64,000 nucleotides of DNA. Origin: Epichloe hybrida (lineage: Eukaryota; Ascomycota; Sordariomycetes; Hypocreales; Clavicipitaceae). The number at the start of each line of letters is the position of its first letter. Positions within the stretch are counted from its first letter, which is position 1. The stretch covers positions 1,922,001 to 1,986,000 of the forward strand of contig JAFEKR010000007.1 in the NCBI GenBank assembly GCA_019022495.1. Direction: 5' to 3'. Both the position numbers and the translations under genes were made by a program. Below, piece by piece: positions 21,910-32,102 of the stretch. The notes below the pieces were generated by a model. It did not search any database. It was not told the origin of the DNA and worked only from the letters and a program-made list of their open reading frames with translations.

Positions 21910-23452
21910 ATGTCTGCATTTGTCCATAACAAAATGTCTCGTTCGCGATTGACGACCGTTAACGACCTGTCCGCCTTGAGCGATGCACAGCTCGGCGACT
22001 TCATGAAGAAACACCGACGATCTGACGGCGCATTTGTCATTCGCGTGGACGATGACTTGAATAAATTGTCAAAGGAAGACCGAAACCGCCTTGCTGAGAG
22101 ATTACAGTGTGTTCTCCTATCCTTCCAACGTATTCATTCATTCATGTCTTCTTAGGGCCGTATCGTCAAACGCGAGTCCGCTCGACCTTGATAAGCTCAA
22201 TGCACTATTGCTTGGTGTATCCAATAGAGAAGACTGCCCGTCACAGATCCAACCGCGAGCGAGGGAAAGAGAAACCGAATCGCCGCCAGATGAGCGAGAG
22301 AGATACAGGCAGCGAGAGATGAAAGCGTACAATAATCTTGTCAATGACGGTGGGCGCCCGCTCTATACGGTTGACCTTCTGGAATCAGTTTCAAAGAATC
22401 CTGATGCGTACTACGAGATGCTGAAGCCTTTTTGGCGACAGCCTCGATACGATGAATGCTCAGAGATGGATTATTCCGACGCACGATCAGTATTTCGAAG
22501 ACAATGGCATAGGCAGCAAAATTTTCGAAAGTGGCAGCTTGATAACAGAAATATTAAAGACGAAGACGATGGATTCCTGGCCTATGTGGAGAAGGCGAAA
22601 CGTGTTCGCCAAGAGGTTGGGGACTTGGAAGGAGTGGCTAAGATTGAAGCCGATCCGGCAATTTTGAAGCGGCCCGGCGAACCATGGTCTTCTATTCAGA
22701 GACACCGCAACTGGCAGCGACGATACCAGCGGGAGCCTGGATGCAAAGACTTCTCTCATTACGAAGATGCTGTCAAAAAGCGCCTAAATCGACATGGCTT
22801 TACACGAGTTTTCCATCTGCAAGAAGACCCGAAGCAGCAGGACGAGTTAACAACATGGATCGAATACCTTGGCTTTGAATACTGGTGGCTGGACCGTTAC
22901 ACTGCGACCTTTGAGCGCCTGAAGCTGAAACATGACGAAGCTTGGGAGGTGCTAACGAAATCAGGAACACTGCAGGATGACGAGACTCCTGACTTTGTTC
23001 GCACCGATGCATCGGGTACAAGAACCCAGAACGACAAAGACCGCACACGGAAGACCCTTCAAGATGCTGAATCGGAAGCAAAAGAGGTCTACCGGAAGAC
23101 ACAGATGGACTCCAATCGCCTTAGTATTCCGGCGCAACAACGTGTGCAAATGTTGGCCAAGGCCAGGAAAAAGCTACTTGCAGCACGAGAAGCGTACGAC
23201 TTGGCTAAACGACGGAGTCGTCTCATTGTTGGCTTTGTTCGCGGAACCTTTGACTATGACGATACGAGGGAAGACGTAGCCAACCAGATGCGCCTTTTGG
23301 AATGGGCTGTGGCCGAGGCACAGGCAATTGAGACCGAACGGAAATCCGCGAACCTGGAGGGCAGTTCCCAGCAGAAGAGAAAAGCATCTGATGATGTCTG
23401 CTCAGCACTTCCAGACGCCAAGAAACGGAAACCAAACGGGTCAAAAGTATGA
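21910..23452 (+). CDS. Conserved fungal protein of unknown function, coiled-coil rich
   Basis: Two exons, 21910..22106 and 22156..23452. The 49-nt intron has a GTGTGT donor and TTAG acceptor and restores the frame (LAERLQ to AVSSNASPLD). The product is about 497 residues; an alternative ATG lies at 21934 (MSRSRLTTVNDLS). The N-terminus is a short helical domain (ALSDAQLGDFMKKHRRSDG). The body is highly charged and Trp/Tyr-rich (WIEYLGFEYWWLDRY), with long helices around 330-420 and a basic, KKRK-type tail that could be a nuclear signal. I recognise the family as one repeated in Fusarium and relatives, sometimes given misleading ankyrin-like names; no ankyrin repeat is visible. It is divergent from the FHA kinase, about 250 bp apart. 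No function is assigned. Confidence 0.8.
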
Positions 23453-23880
23453 CCCGCAACCAAGCAATCACAGAATCGGCGCAGGAGACAGAAGAGCTTT
23501 ACGCAGTCGGAGTCGTCTATCAATAGACTCGGAATATGGCAGAACAAGTACATCTGGGATAGTGAAAGACGTCGCTGGCCATGGATGCGGATAATTGCAA
23601 ATGGCAGCAAAGGGAAATGTGATAATTGCGTCGGCCGTTATGTAGAAGGCGATAACGTTTCACGTGACGATGCCTGAACGAATCAGTGCCGCTCATCACT
23701 AATCAGGCAACTAATCCGTACATAGAGTCTATACCCGAGGGGCAGGTAGTCAAATCGTTCCATCTTGTTAAAATATCTTCTGGCCTCGCTTTTACTCTGG
23801 ACCTGATTTCAATTTTGCATTGCAAGCAGATATTTTCCTTGCACTCCAAGACCCGAGCTGCTCGTATACAGAACACACAG

Positions 23881-24107
23881 ATGTACGACTGCGAGACTTG
23901 CCGCGACACGGGCAGAGTCAAGGGCCACTCATGTCCTACTTGTGGCGGGGAGAAGCGACTCGTGACCGCGACCACAGGTTCCGGGCGCTTATTACATGTT
24001 GTTGGTGAGTGACTACACCTCCCAATGCTACCTTGTGCTGACATTGTCCATGACTTCTGCTGACAGCAAGGCAAAAGCGAGGGTTCTCATGGCGTGACTT
24101 TGGCTAA
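23881..24107 (+). CDS. Tiny spliced zinc-finger-like protein (54 aa)
   Basis: Two exons, 23881..24004 and 24067..24107. The 62-nt intron has a GTGAGT donor, a TGCTGAC branch and a CTGACAG acceptor. The product is 54 residues: a CETCRDTGRV segment, then CPTCGGEKRLV, then a basic tail GFSWRDFG. The two CxxC pairs with glycines resemble half of a DnaJ-type central zinc domain (CxxCxGxG), so one zinc ion is plausible. Without splicing the frame ends at 24012 after 43 residues. An in-frame extension upstream to 23686 looks non-conserved. It is transcribed away from the unknown gene 430 bp upstream, next to the AT-rich block. Function unknown; it may be a partial relic of a larger J-protein. Confidence 0.5.
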
Positions 24108-24640
24108 TAATCCATGGTCTGCCTATATGAGAAGAAGGGTAGGCGGAATATCAGCGGGAAGACTGGGAAAATGTTGATGCCTATCACCGTGAAAAACCTG
24201 GAGCAGTTTACTGCGCGGGTTCACATGGTCCACTTCTTTTAGGGCGTGGGTAAAAGGCAACCCTGTTTTGTTAAATAGCAACCCTGTCGTGGCTGGCAGG
24301 TGGCTAAGACGCCCGATACCGGCTGCCCATAGTAATTTACATAGTAAGTCTTGTTGGATTTCACAGCCAATCAGGACCACTTCGGCTAGATTGCGCGGTG
24401 GAGTGTACATTAGGGCTAGTACTGCCCATAACCTATACCTATATAACTTATACTTTACATGCAATATAAGCTATTATATTATACAATTCTAATAGGTTAT
24501 AAGCCTAGGTGCTTTAAAGCCTAAGCATTCTTAAATAAAGCCCTTCCTATAAGTAATAAATTAATTAATTTATAATTACTAACTCCCTCTAATATTACTA
24601 ACACTTTACTAAACCACTATAACTCTTATAATGTTTACTA
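24108..24640. other. Intergenic, entry into AT-rich repeat block
   Basis: No gene seen. Base composition turns sharply AT-rich near 24,450. Short frames here have no recognisable features. Confidence 0.5.
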
Positions 24641-25495
24641 ACACTAAAAACTCTTCTAGGGCTATTACCTTAGCTTAGGACTTAGAAGTATTAGGAGGGG
24701 ACTCTAGCGTTAAAAGCTCTATATTTATTAGGAGTAATAACCATAATAAACTAATTAACACGCTTACTATAGGTATTAACCCTAAGCTTAAGCGGGTTAT
24801 TTATATAGGTAGAAACCTTATAGATATAAGATATTATTAGTAAGGAAATAGAACCTATAGCCCTTAATCCTTTGCTATAGTATTCTTACCTAGTACTAAT
24901 AGTAAATTAGAATTTATCCTATAGGCTATACCTTAAGACCTATAAAACGCGGATATTAATAACTTCCTAATCTTAGAGAGTAAACTTCATAATATTTATA
25001 ATAGTGTCCCTCTAGGTTTAGAAAAGGTTAAAAGCAAAACATAAATACTATAAAATTAAACACTTTAACGCTATATTTAGCATCTCCCTAACTATAAATA
25101 TAATAACTAGGAACTAGGCTACACTTAATTATTTAACCACTATTAATTATATCTATAGTGGTTATTATTATATAGGGGCAGTCCCTATATAAATATACTT
25201 AAAGTCACTAACTACGAATCTCTAGTGGCTTGCCCCTAGTAAAACATGGCTTATATAATAGCTATATAATCTTAAAACTAACTATTTAATAAAGATAATG
25301 TATTATATCTAGACCCTAATAACTTTAAAGTCTAAAGTATAGTAGTAAAGGCCTGTGAAAGTGGCATAAACTATAATAGTATTATAAAGCTAAAGGGGTT
25401 AGAGAACTAGGTAAAATAGGATAAAGCACTAAAGAACGCTGTAATAGCTGAATTTATGACTCCTATTCTTAAAGGTACCCTAATGCCTACAGCAC

Positions 25496-25500
25496 CTATA
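25496..25500. repeat. Target-site duplication CTATA (left of solo LTR)
   Basis: A 5-bp sequence repeated exactly at 25771-25775, directly outside the LTR termini. Confidence 0.75.
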
Positions 25501-25770
25501 TGTCAGGAGCGCAGAGGTCAAAGATAGGATGTTCATTAAAGCGGGTCTTCGGAGAACCTTCGGGCCGTGCGGATGACAAAGAGGCTAGCTAGCTACGAGA
25601 TAGCCACGTGCTCATAAAGCGGGGTATTTATCAAAGACTACGCATATTATAGGTGCTAGGTTAGAGATTAAAACCTTCACGCACCCGCCCCTAGCTAGCA
25701 TCTATCTAGCAGCGACTGCGATAGTCTTAGCTATCACTTCGTTCTTAACCTTTTGGTGCAAGCCATGACA
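25501..25770. mobile_element. Solo LTR, 270 bp, with 5-bp target duplication
   Basis: It begins TGTCAGGAGC and ends GCCATGACA, giving perfect 5-bp inverted termini (TGTCA/TGACA). It is flanked on both sides by CTATA. It is much richer in GC than the decayed gag it interrupts and shows little RIP-like wear, so it inserted later. A solo LTR arises by recombination between the two LTRs of a full element. The parental family is not present in this window and the orientation is not certain. Confidence 0.8.
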
Positions 25771-25775
25771 CTATA
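25771..25775. repeat. Target-site duplication CTATA (right of solo LTR)
   Basis: Exact match to 25496-25500. Confidence 0.75.
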
Positions 25776-26859
25776 GAACTATACTTAGTAGCAGTATAGA
25801 ATAAGCACGTTAAATAACTTGCATTCTAGAAATGTAGGAACTAGAACCTACTTGCCGGAATCCGTAGATAGTGCTTACCCTATATAGGCAAGAAAATCAA
25901 GGACATTATAGAGGCTTACAAGGCTTACACTATACTACAGAAAGTTAGTTAATAATAAGGTACTAATATCCTTAGTGAAGTTATTATAAGCCTTATTATA
26001 AATACTCTATAGAAGCATAGTAATGTCTAGGACTTTGCCTAGGCGTTTAAGGAATAACTTTATAAGCTTAAGCAAATGTAACTAGACTAGAAAATACCTA
26101 AAGAGCTTTATTAACTATAGTTCCTTAGTAACCTAGGTAACACATTTAGTATCTTCTAATCCTAAATCTTTTAATAGTATAGAATAGCTAGCGTTAGTAA
26201 TAGCACTAACATTACACTAGATACGCTTATAAAGCTAGCTTAAGATAAGTATTAACGCCTATAAACTAAGAAGAAAATATTAGGACACATAGGTAACATA
26301 ATCACTAGTAAAGCAGTATACATAGCCTACACTAGTAGCAAACATAGAAAAGACATAACTAGCTTAATATAGCTATAGAAGCGTATAAAGCTTTAGAAGC
26401 TAAATAACTATAAAAGACCTTACTAGAAGGTCTGCGCTGTACATAGCTAGATTCCTATACTAAGTAACTATAATAATAGCGAATGTAACACTTAGAATAG
26501 ATAAAAGGCTACTAAGGCTATTAATAAGCCTTTAGTATATAATACTAATATAGACATACTAGATAATAAGGCAAATACATTCCTTACGTGGCCACAAGAC
26601 CTTAGTAACTTCTTTATAGCTAATATTTATAAACCTACTATATTAAGCATAAAGATTAATAGCTAGAACACTAATACTAGAAGCCTAGACTAGGTCTTTA
26701 ATAACGTTACTAAGTATTATATTTACTATAATAAGTATATGTTTAGTAACTATAAGGAATTTACTAACCTTATTCTAATAAATAGCGTTAAAGAAGGGGC
26801 TTATGCACTTAGTAGCAGAAGCGTACTAATAATAGTGTAGCATGTTTAGAATATTGTGT

Positions 26860-27440
26860 GGCTAGAATTGTGACCTCTCAAGACCTCTCTCACAAGACCA
26901 CAGGCCTCTAGACCTCGGCATCATCGGATCTATCGGCATCGCCGGATCAATCGGATCCCTAGTCATGTGACTATCTAGCTAGATAAAATCCCTAGATTCC
27001 CTCCCCTTTTATAGAAAATCAACTCTCCCTTTGTTGCCTTTGGCTTGGATTGTTTAATGGATAAGATAACCTAGCATTGTGTTTAACCTGACAAGATGAA
27101 TTTGACCTGACATTAAAAAGAGACCTCTTTCGGCTTGGATCCTCGCGATGGATCGCAAATATCGCAGACCTAGATCCCGTTATCTAGGTTCTGGCTTCGA
27201 TATCGTTAAATTCGTCAGTATCGTCAGCATCGTCAATATCGTCGTTTTTGTTGTTATTACTATCGTCGTCTTTTCCGTCGTTTTGGGGTGTTGCTTTTCC
27301 CCCGACAAAACTGGTGGAGAAACGGGGAATGGTCCTGTCAGACCTTCTGCCGTTGAATTCGATAATCCCCTCCTGACATTGCCTCTCTTGTTATTTCCCC
27401 CTTTGGTTATCCCTTCGTACGATTATTATAATCATCAGCA
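26860..27440. other. GC-normal repeat-like region, possible LTR/leader
   Basis: After the Copia remnant the composition changes abruptly. The segment starts TGTGACCTCTCAAGACC and carries a TATA-like ccttttatag near 27,005, so it may hold part of another LTR. A frame at 27148-27483 is hydrophobic only because of short atcgtcag-type repeats, and is not called a gene. The phrase ttttggggtgttg here recurs near 4765. Confidence 0.35.
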
Positions 27441-27870
27441 GCGTTTTACCTCTTTTCCCTTTGATCCAGGTCAGCTGGATTGAATCCCTTCGTTCCGATT
27501 AATTAATCTAGGTTACCTGACTGATCTAACATCGTCAAAATCGTCAGATCAGTCAGATTGATTGATCGGAACCGTTACAACCTTTTTCCCCTTGATCCGG
27601 GCAGCTAGATCAAATCCCTTCAATCCGATCATTTGATCTGACATCGTCAAAATCGTCAGATCAGTTAGATTGATTGATCGGAACCGGCACGACCTTTTCC
27701 CCTTCGATCCGGGTTCAGCTAGATCGAATCCCTTTATTCCGATCATTTGATCAAGGTCATCTGACTTGTCCGATATCATCAAAATCATCGGATTCGTCAA
27801 ATCAAATGATCGCGACCGTTACGACCTTTTCCCTCTTGACCCGGGTTAGCTAGGTCAAACCCTTCTTTTC
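27440..27870. repeat. Degenerate tandem repeats, about 112-131 bp units
   Basis: Roughly four diverged copies of a unit containing gatcggaaccg, acctttttcccc, ttgatccggg, cagctagatc and catcgtcaaaatcgtcagatc. The gatcggaaccg-type landmark falls near 27565, 27677 and 27808. The copies are not RIP-flattened and keep many GATC sites. Confidence 0.7.
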
Positions 27871-28145
27871 TGACCTTTTGACCTTTTCCGACCTTTTGAC
27901 TTTCCTTTCTAGCTTCAACCTCTTCTAGCTTCGACCTTCATTTCTAGCTTCGACCTTTATTTCTAGCTTTGACCTTCTTTTCCTGATTTTCGACCTTCCG
28001 ACCTGCCTAGCTCGAACCGATTCAATACCCTAGTTTTGCTTAGCTATCCGTTGGGGAGGCAAGCAGCTAGACCTTCGACTTCGACCTCAATAAATCGGGT
28101 CTTTCATGATCAGACCTTTGACCTGACCTTCGTTAGCTAGGTCCG

Positions 28146-28440
28146 TTGTCAGATCAATTGATCCGACCGTCTGACGAGACCTCTGACCGTTGAAGACCTC
28201 TCTGACAGATGATTCCCCCGACCTTTGAAGGGGAATTTGATGTACAGAAGGTCTTCTAAAGAGGTCTCTGACCGATGACAAGGGCTTCTGTCGTCAGACC
28301 AATTGATCCGACCGTCTGACGAGGCCTCCGACCGTTGAAGATCCCTCTGATAGATGATTTCCCCGACCTTTGAAGGGGAATTTGATGTACAGAAGGTCTT
28401 CTGAAGAGGTCTCTGACCGACAACAAGGGCTTCTGTTGTC
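28146..28440. repeat. Direct tandem duplication, 145-bp unit, two copies
   Basis: Copy 1 (about 28146-28290) and copy 2 (about 28291-28440) share ccgaccgtctgacgag, cccgacctttgaagggg, ttgatgtacagaaggtcttct and aagggcttctg, with scattered transitions. The right edge of copy 2 touches the stop codon of the membrane-protein gene. Confidence 0.85.
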
Positions 28441-29317
28441 AGTAGGGGTCGCAGCGGCGGCCGCCGGCTCCGCCGCCAAAATAGCCGCCCTGACGGCTGA
28501 CGGAGAGGGACATGAGGACGCCGACGCTGGTCGAGGCGATCCAGAGGCAGAGACTGACGCTGGCGTGGGCGATGGGATGGAAGCCGGCTTTCCACTTGAG
28601 GAGGCGGCGGACGACGAGGTCGGCTAGGGACCAGAGAAGGGATAGTACGAACTTGAGGGAGGTTAGCCATTTACATTAGAGGTTGGGGGGGGAGGGGGGT
28701 GGTGCAACTGGGGCGAAAAGCTTACAATGACGGCCGAGGGGAGGGAAGGGCCGTAATACTCCCTGTCGTGGCCGTAGCCTCCATCATGGCGGAAGTCCCC
28801 GTCTCGGCCGGGGCCCCTGAGATGATCACGGCCACGGTCAAGGTCACGGTCACGGTCATGGTCACGATCAAGGTCACGATCATGGCCATGTCGCCCGTGT
28901 TCGTGTCCGTGTCCGTGTCCGTGTCGATGGCCGCCGCCCCATCGTTTGTCGAACCAGTCGTCGTCGACGCCGCCGCGCCAGAGGTGGTCCGACTTGGCGC
29001 CCTTTACGAGCAGGGCGATGGCGAATCCGATGCCGATCAGGGCCACGACGAGGACGAGGAGATGCAGGATGGCGCGGGACATGCTCTTGATCTTTTGCAC
29101 GAGCGGGCGGCGCGCGGGCGGGTGCGGGTGCGGGTTCGGGTGCGGATGCGGAGGGGGGCCGGCATTCTGGCACGGCGGGTACAGGCCGTAGGGGGCCTGC
29201 GCCGAGGGGGGCGGCGACGGCTCTCTCGAGGCGGAGGAGGCGGAGGAGGCGGGGGAGACTGGCTCGGCGGCGGCGGCGGCGGCGGCAGCAGCGGGGGGGG
29301 GCGTGTTCGCGAGCCAT
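28439..29317 (-). CDS. Predicted membrane protein with proline-rich N-terminus and His/Asp-rich repeat
   Basis: Two coding exons, complement(28439..28651, 28726..29317). The 74-nt intron has a GTAAGC donor, a GGCTAACC branch and a CTCAAG acceptor. The order is Pro/Ala/Ser-rich N-terminus, one strong membrane helix (ILHLLVLVVALIGIGFAIAL), a HGHGHGHEHG then DRDxDRD low-complexity stretch, and, after the intron, FVLSLLWSLADLVVRRLLKW and VSLCLWIASTSVGVLMSLSV, which look like two more membrane helices. The C-terminus is GGAGGRRCDPY. The start is a problem. The best ATG (29317, context ACAATGGC) reads into the wrong frame after a run of nine Cs, while the correct frame has no good Met except one reached through poly-T sequence at 29472. 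Either the C-run length is off by one base or there is an unseen 5' exon. No family is recognised. Confidence 0.6.
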
Positions 29318-30609
29318 TGTTCAAATCGAGGAAGAGAACAAGTTGGTTGGCAGGAAGCAGAAGCGAGTGACTTGCCGCGGAAAAAAAAAAAAAAAAAAAA
29401 AAGAAAGAAAGAACAAGAAGAGAATGACTGAGAGAGTGAGAATGACTGAGAGAGTGAGAGAGACAGCAGCACTGAACTGAACTGAACTGGTCATGTTGAA
29501 CAAAACCAGGAGGGGGGCCGAGAATAATATAATAAGCAAGTTATATTTTCGCGAGCCGGCGTTCGTCCTGTTTGACTCGGCGGTTTTGTTCTCTTTTCCA
29601 TCCAGAGATTCTGGACAAACGGGCTGGACCCCTGTGGGCATTGAGCAAGACGGTGTTTGTAATCAGACAGCGCTGCGTGCGCCGCCCACCGGGGGCGGGG
29701 GGGGGGGGAAGCACGCGCCTTTTTTTTTTTTTTTTAATTGTCGGTGCGGAGTGAGTAATGCGCAAGTCAGTTGTTGGCTTTGCAGTGCTTTGCAGTGCTT
29801 TGCATGAAATGAGGGAATCTGGCCCAGATTGGCGCGTCGTTATGCGCAGACCCAAAAAATTGCCTTGCCTGCCTGCCTGCCAACTTTGGTTTGTGGAGTC
29901 GCATGGGTACGTACACGTGTTATCCAATTAAAAATTTATCTAGACTAGCAGTACTTGGCATGCACGCCTGGTTTGCACCGTGATGCTTGTACTGATGGTT
30001 GCCCGATGCGGAGTTATGCCATTATGCTAGGTGATTTTCTAACTTTACCAGCAGTGCCCTATTATTCATGACTTTACCAGTGCCTATTCATGATTTGCAT
30101 ACTTTCCAAGATGACGAATTTTACATCATGGATACTAAAATTACTTACTTCATCCGCGCTCAGCAAGAGCTTAGATGGCGACAAGTTCTCGTGCGAAAAG
30201 CCTTTCACCGGTCATGCCATCAACTGCAGTCGCTCATCCTTCTTGGTCCATCCAAAAAAAAAAAAAAAAAAACCACCCGTTGGTTGGATGACAACACACT
30301 CATGTCATCAATACATACATTCCTTCGAGTGTCATCACCAGGGGTCGTTTTTCGAGGAACCTGAACCGGCCATGTATTACTTCCTTCATACTCCCCGCCT
30401 CCCCCAACAATACTCCAACAATAGAGACCTTGTGTTGCTTGTAAGCCATCTTGCAAGGAAGGGCGTGAGCCGTGTTCGTTATACCGCTGTTTGAGTGGAT
30501 GGACCTTGTCGATATGGAACAGATGATCAAGTGTTTTTATCTGCAACGTGCTACCTTGATTTACAAAACAGACGATCAAGTGTTCTTATTTGCAACGCGC
30601 TACCTTCAT
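29318..30609. other. Intergenic, low-complexity DNA, no gene
   Basis: Contains poly-A at 29378-29402, a G-run near 29695-29708, poly-T near 29720-29735 and poly-A at 30247-30270. No credible gene was found on either strand. It separates the 5' end of the membrane-protein gene from the 3' end of the paraoxonase-like gene. Confidence 0.5.
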
Positions 30610-30616
30610 TCACAAT
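30519..30616. repeat. 49-bp direct duplication at the paraoxonase 3' end
   Basis: The segment around agatgatcaagtgttttt (copy at 30521) is repeated 49 bp later (copy at 30570). Differences are mostly transitions. The second copy overlaps the stop codon of the gene. Confidence 0.75.
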
Positions 30617-32081
30617 CTCACCTTGACGGCAACCATGTTTTTGGACAAGAACCCGGTTACGAACAACCACGCCTTGCGCTCACCCTTTTCCTCTGCAGGG
30701 TCAATGGCCACCAGGACCGCCGCGCTGGCCGTCCGAATCCTGGATGAATCATCCTCAAACAGGAGCTTCTTCTGCCACCGAGTCTTGTTCCCTCGCGACT
30801 TGTCACCAAGGGGGTTCGCCATCCACACCATGACGCCTCCGGCCCCGGACCCGTCCTCGGACAACCTCGCCAGGTCCACAGCCCTGGTTAGACCTGCGCT
30901 GACCAAGCCGCTCAGGTCGCGACCCTTTTGCGCAAACGGGTCACGGAACCAGCTTGGATTGTCCACAACCGAGTCGAATTCCACCGTCTCCCTGATTCGA
31001 ATGGTCCGCGGGCCGCCGCCGCCGCCGCCATTCCCGGCGGGTGATGATATCTCACCAATGTGGATGCGGCCGCTCGCGCAACTCACGAGCAAGACCTCGT
31101 CGGGAGTTCGCCCGTGGCCCAGACCGTTGCTGTTGTGCAAGCCACCGATGGCCACTGATGCTTTGACGCCGTGGCCATCGTCACGGAACGCACCATCCGT
31201 CAGATCTGCAAACTCGACATATACGACGTTGCTCCACTTGGCGCCCGAGAAGAGCGTTTCTACATGCCGGAGTAGTCCTTCTCGGTAATAGTGGTCGTTG
31301 GTGACCAGGAACGAGGTTGGGGACACGGCAACAATGTCGTTTGGCGTGGTGATGAGCGGATCCCACACCGAGCGGACGTGCTCTACCGTGTCGTCGCCGA
31401 TGGTATGGTGGAACACTTCGATGATGGATCGTGCCTTGGGGCCTTTGGTGTTCCTGTCTTGGCTATAGGCAGGGCTGGGGACGTGGTTGACTGCGAATAT
31501 GTAGACGGCCTCGCCCCTCGGCTTCTCGGGGTCGTCGATGACGTCGATGCCGTGCGTGACAAAGGGCCCGTTGAAGTTGGTGAATGCGAGCTTCCTGGCC
31601 TTCATTGTCTGCGTGGGGGGACTTTGTTCAGCAATGGCGCCATGTGAGAGTCACGGGCTGCGAGCGCATTGTATGAAGCGAGGGAGGTGGGTTTTTTTTT
31701 GGATTTGGATTTGGATTTGGATTGGAGACTTGCACTCACGCGAGGATCGATGACTTCAATGCTGCCTTGGGCCTTCAACCCGGCCGCAGGGTCATCGAGA
31801 TGGGCGAGTCCTGGAAACCAAGCCTGGCGTGTGTCTTGGCTGCCTTCGCAGGCTGTGAACAGCAAGTTGCTGGGCTCGTGGTAGTGCACATCCTCGCATT
31901 GGAAAGTGTCCGGGATGGTTTGAAAGTCACTTGGATCCGTGATGATGGTGTTCGCGTTGTTCCGCCAAAACCCGAGAACTACCGAGGTTCTGGGCAACTC
32001 GGCAGTGTAGATGAGGGCGGCGACGACGGCAACCAGCAGCACAAAAACGTTGGATGGAGACAATGAGATGGCGCCCGCCAT
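30610..32081 (-). CDS. Paraoxonase/arylesterase-family (SMP-30-like) calcium lactonase
   Basis: Two exons, complement(30610..31608, 31740..32081), about 446 residues. The 131-nt intron (GTGAGT donor, CACGCAG acceptor) contains a ggattt microsatellite. A hydrophobic N-terminal helix (NVFVLLVAVVAALIYTAEL) acts as signal anchor or signal peptide. The family's calcium-site landmarks are present: NDIVAVSP followed by VTNDHYY, HNSNGLGHG, and VEFDSVVDNPSWF, matching the Asn/Asp ligands of the six-bladed paraoxonase propeller. Paraoxonases hydrolyse lactones and aryl esters; the substrate here is unknown. Start chosen at 32081 (MAGAISLSP); an in-frame ATG at 32102 would add seven residues. Confidence 0.85.
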
Positions 32082-32102
32082 GTTGAGCGGACGGAGGATC
32101 AA

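Larger units (their letters stand above)
24641..26850 (+). mobile_element. Ty1/Copia gag-protease remnant, interrupted by a solo LTR
   Basis: The plus-strand reading with many stops gives a Copia Gag phrase, IIKLKGLENWVKWDKALKNA, near 25,380-25,440, directly before the inserted LTR at 25501. Beyond the LTR, at about 26,690-26,770, VFNNVTKYYIYYNKYMFSNY is recognisable as a Copia protease (the family's 'DSGAS' aspartate is lost). RT and RNase H are absent here; those parts lie at 14.7-16.2 kb in what may be a related element. The mutations look like RIP. Confidence 0.65.

Noticed and set aside
27148..27483. 111-residue hydrophobic open frame
   Set aside because: Its composition comes from short atcgtcag-type repeats within a repeat field; there is no domain or gene context.
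30068..30579. Overlapping small open frames near poly-A
   Set aside because: They depend on homopolymers and lack domains; treated as intergenic.
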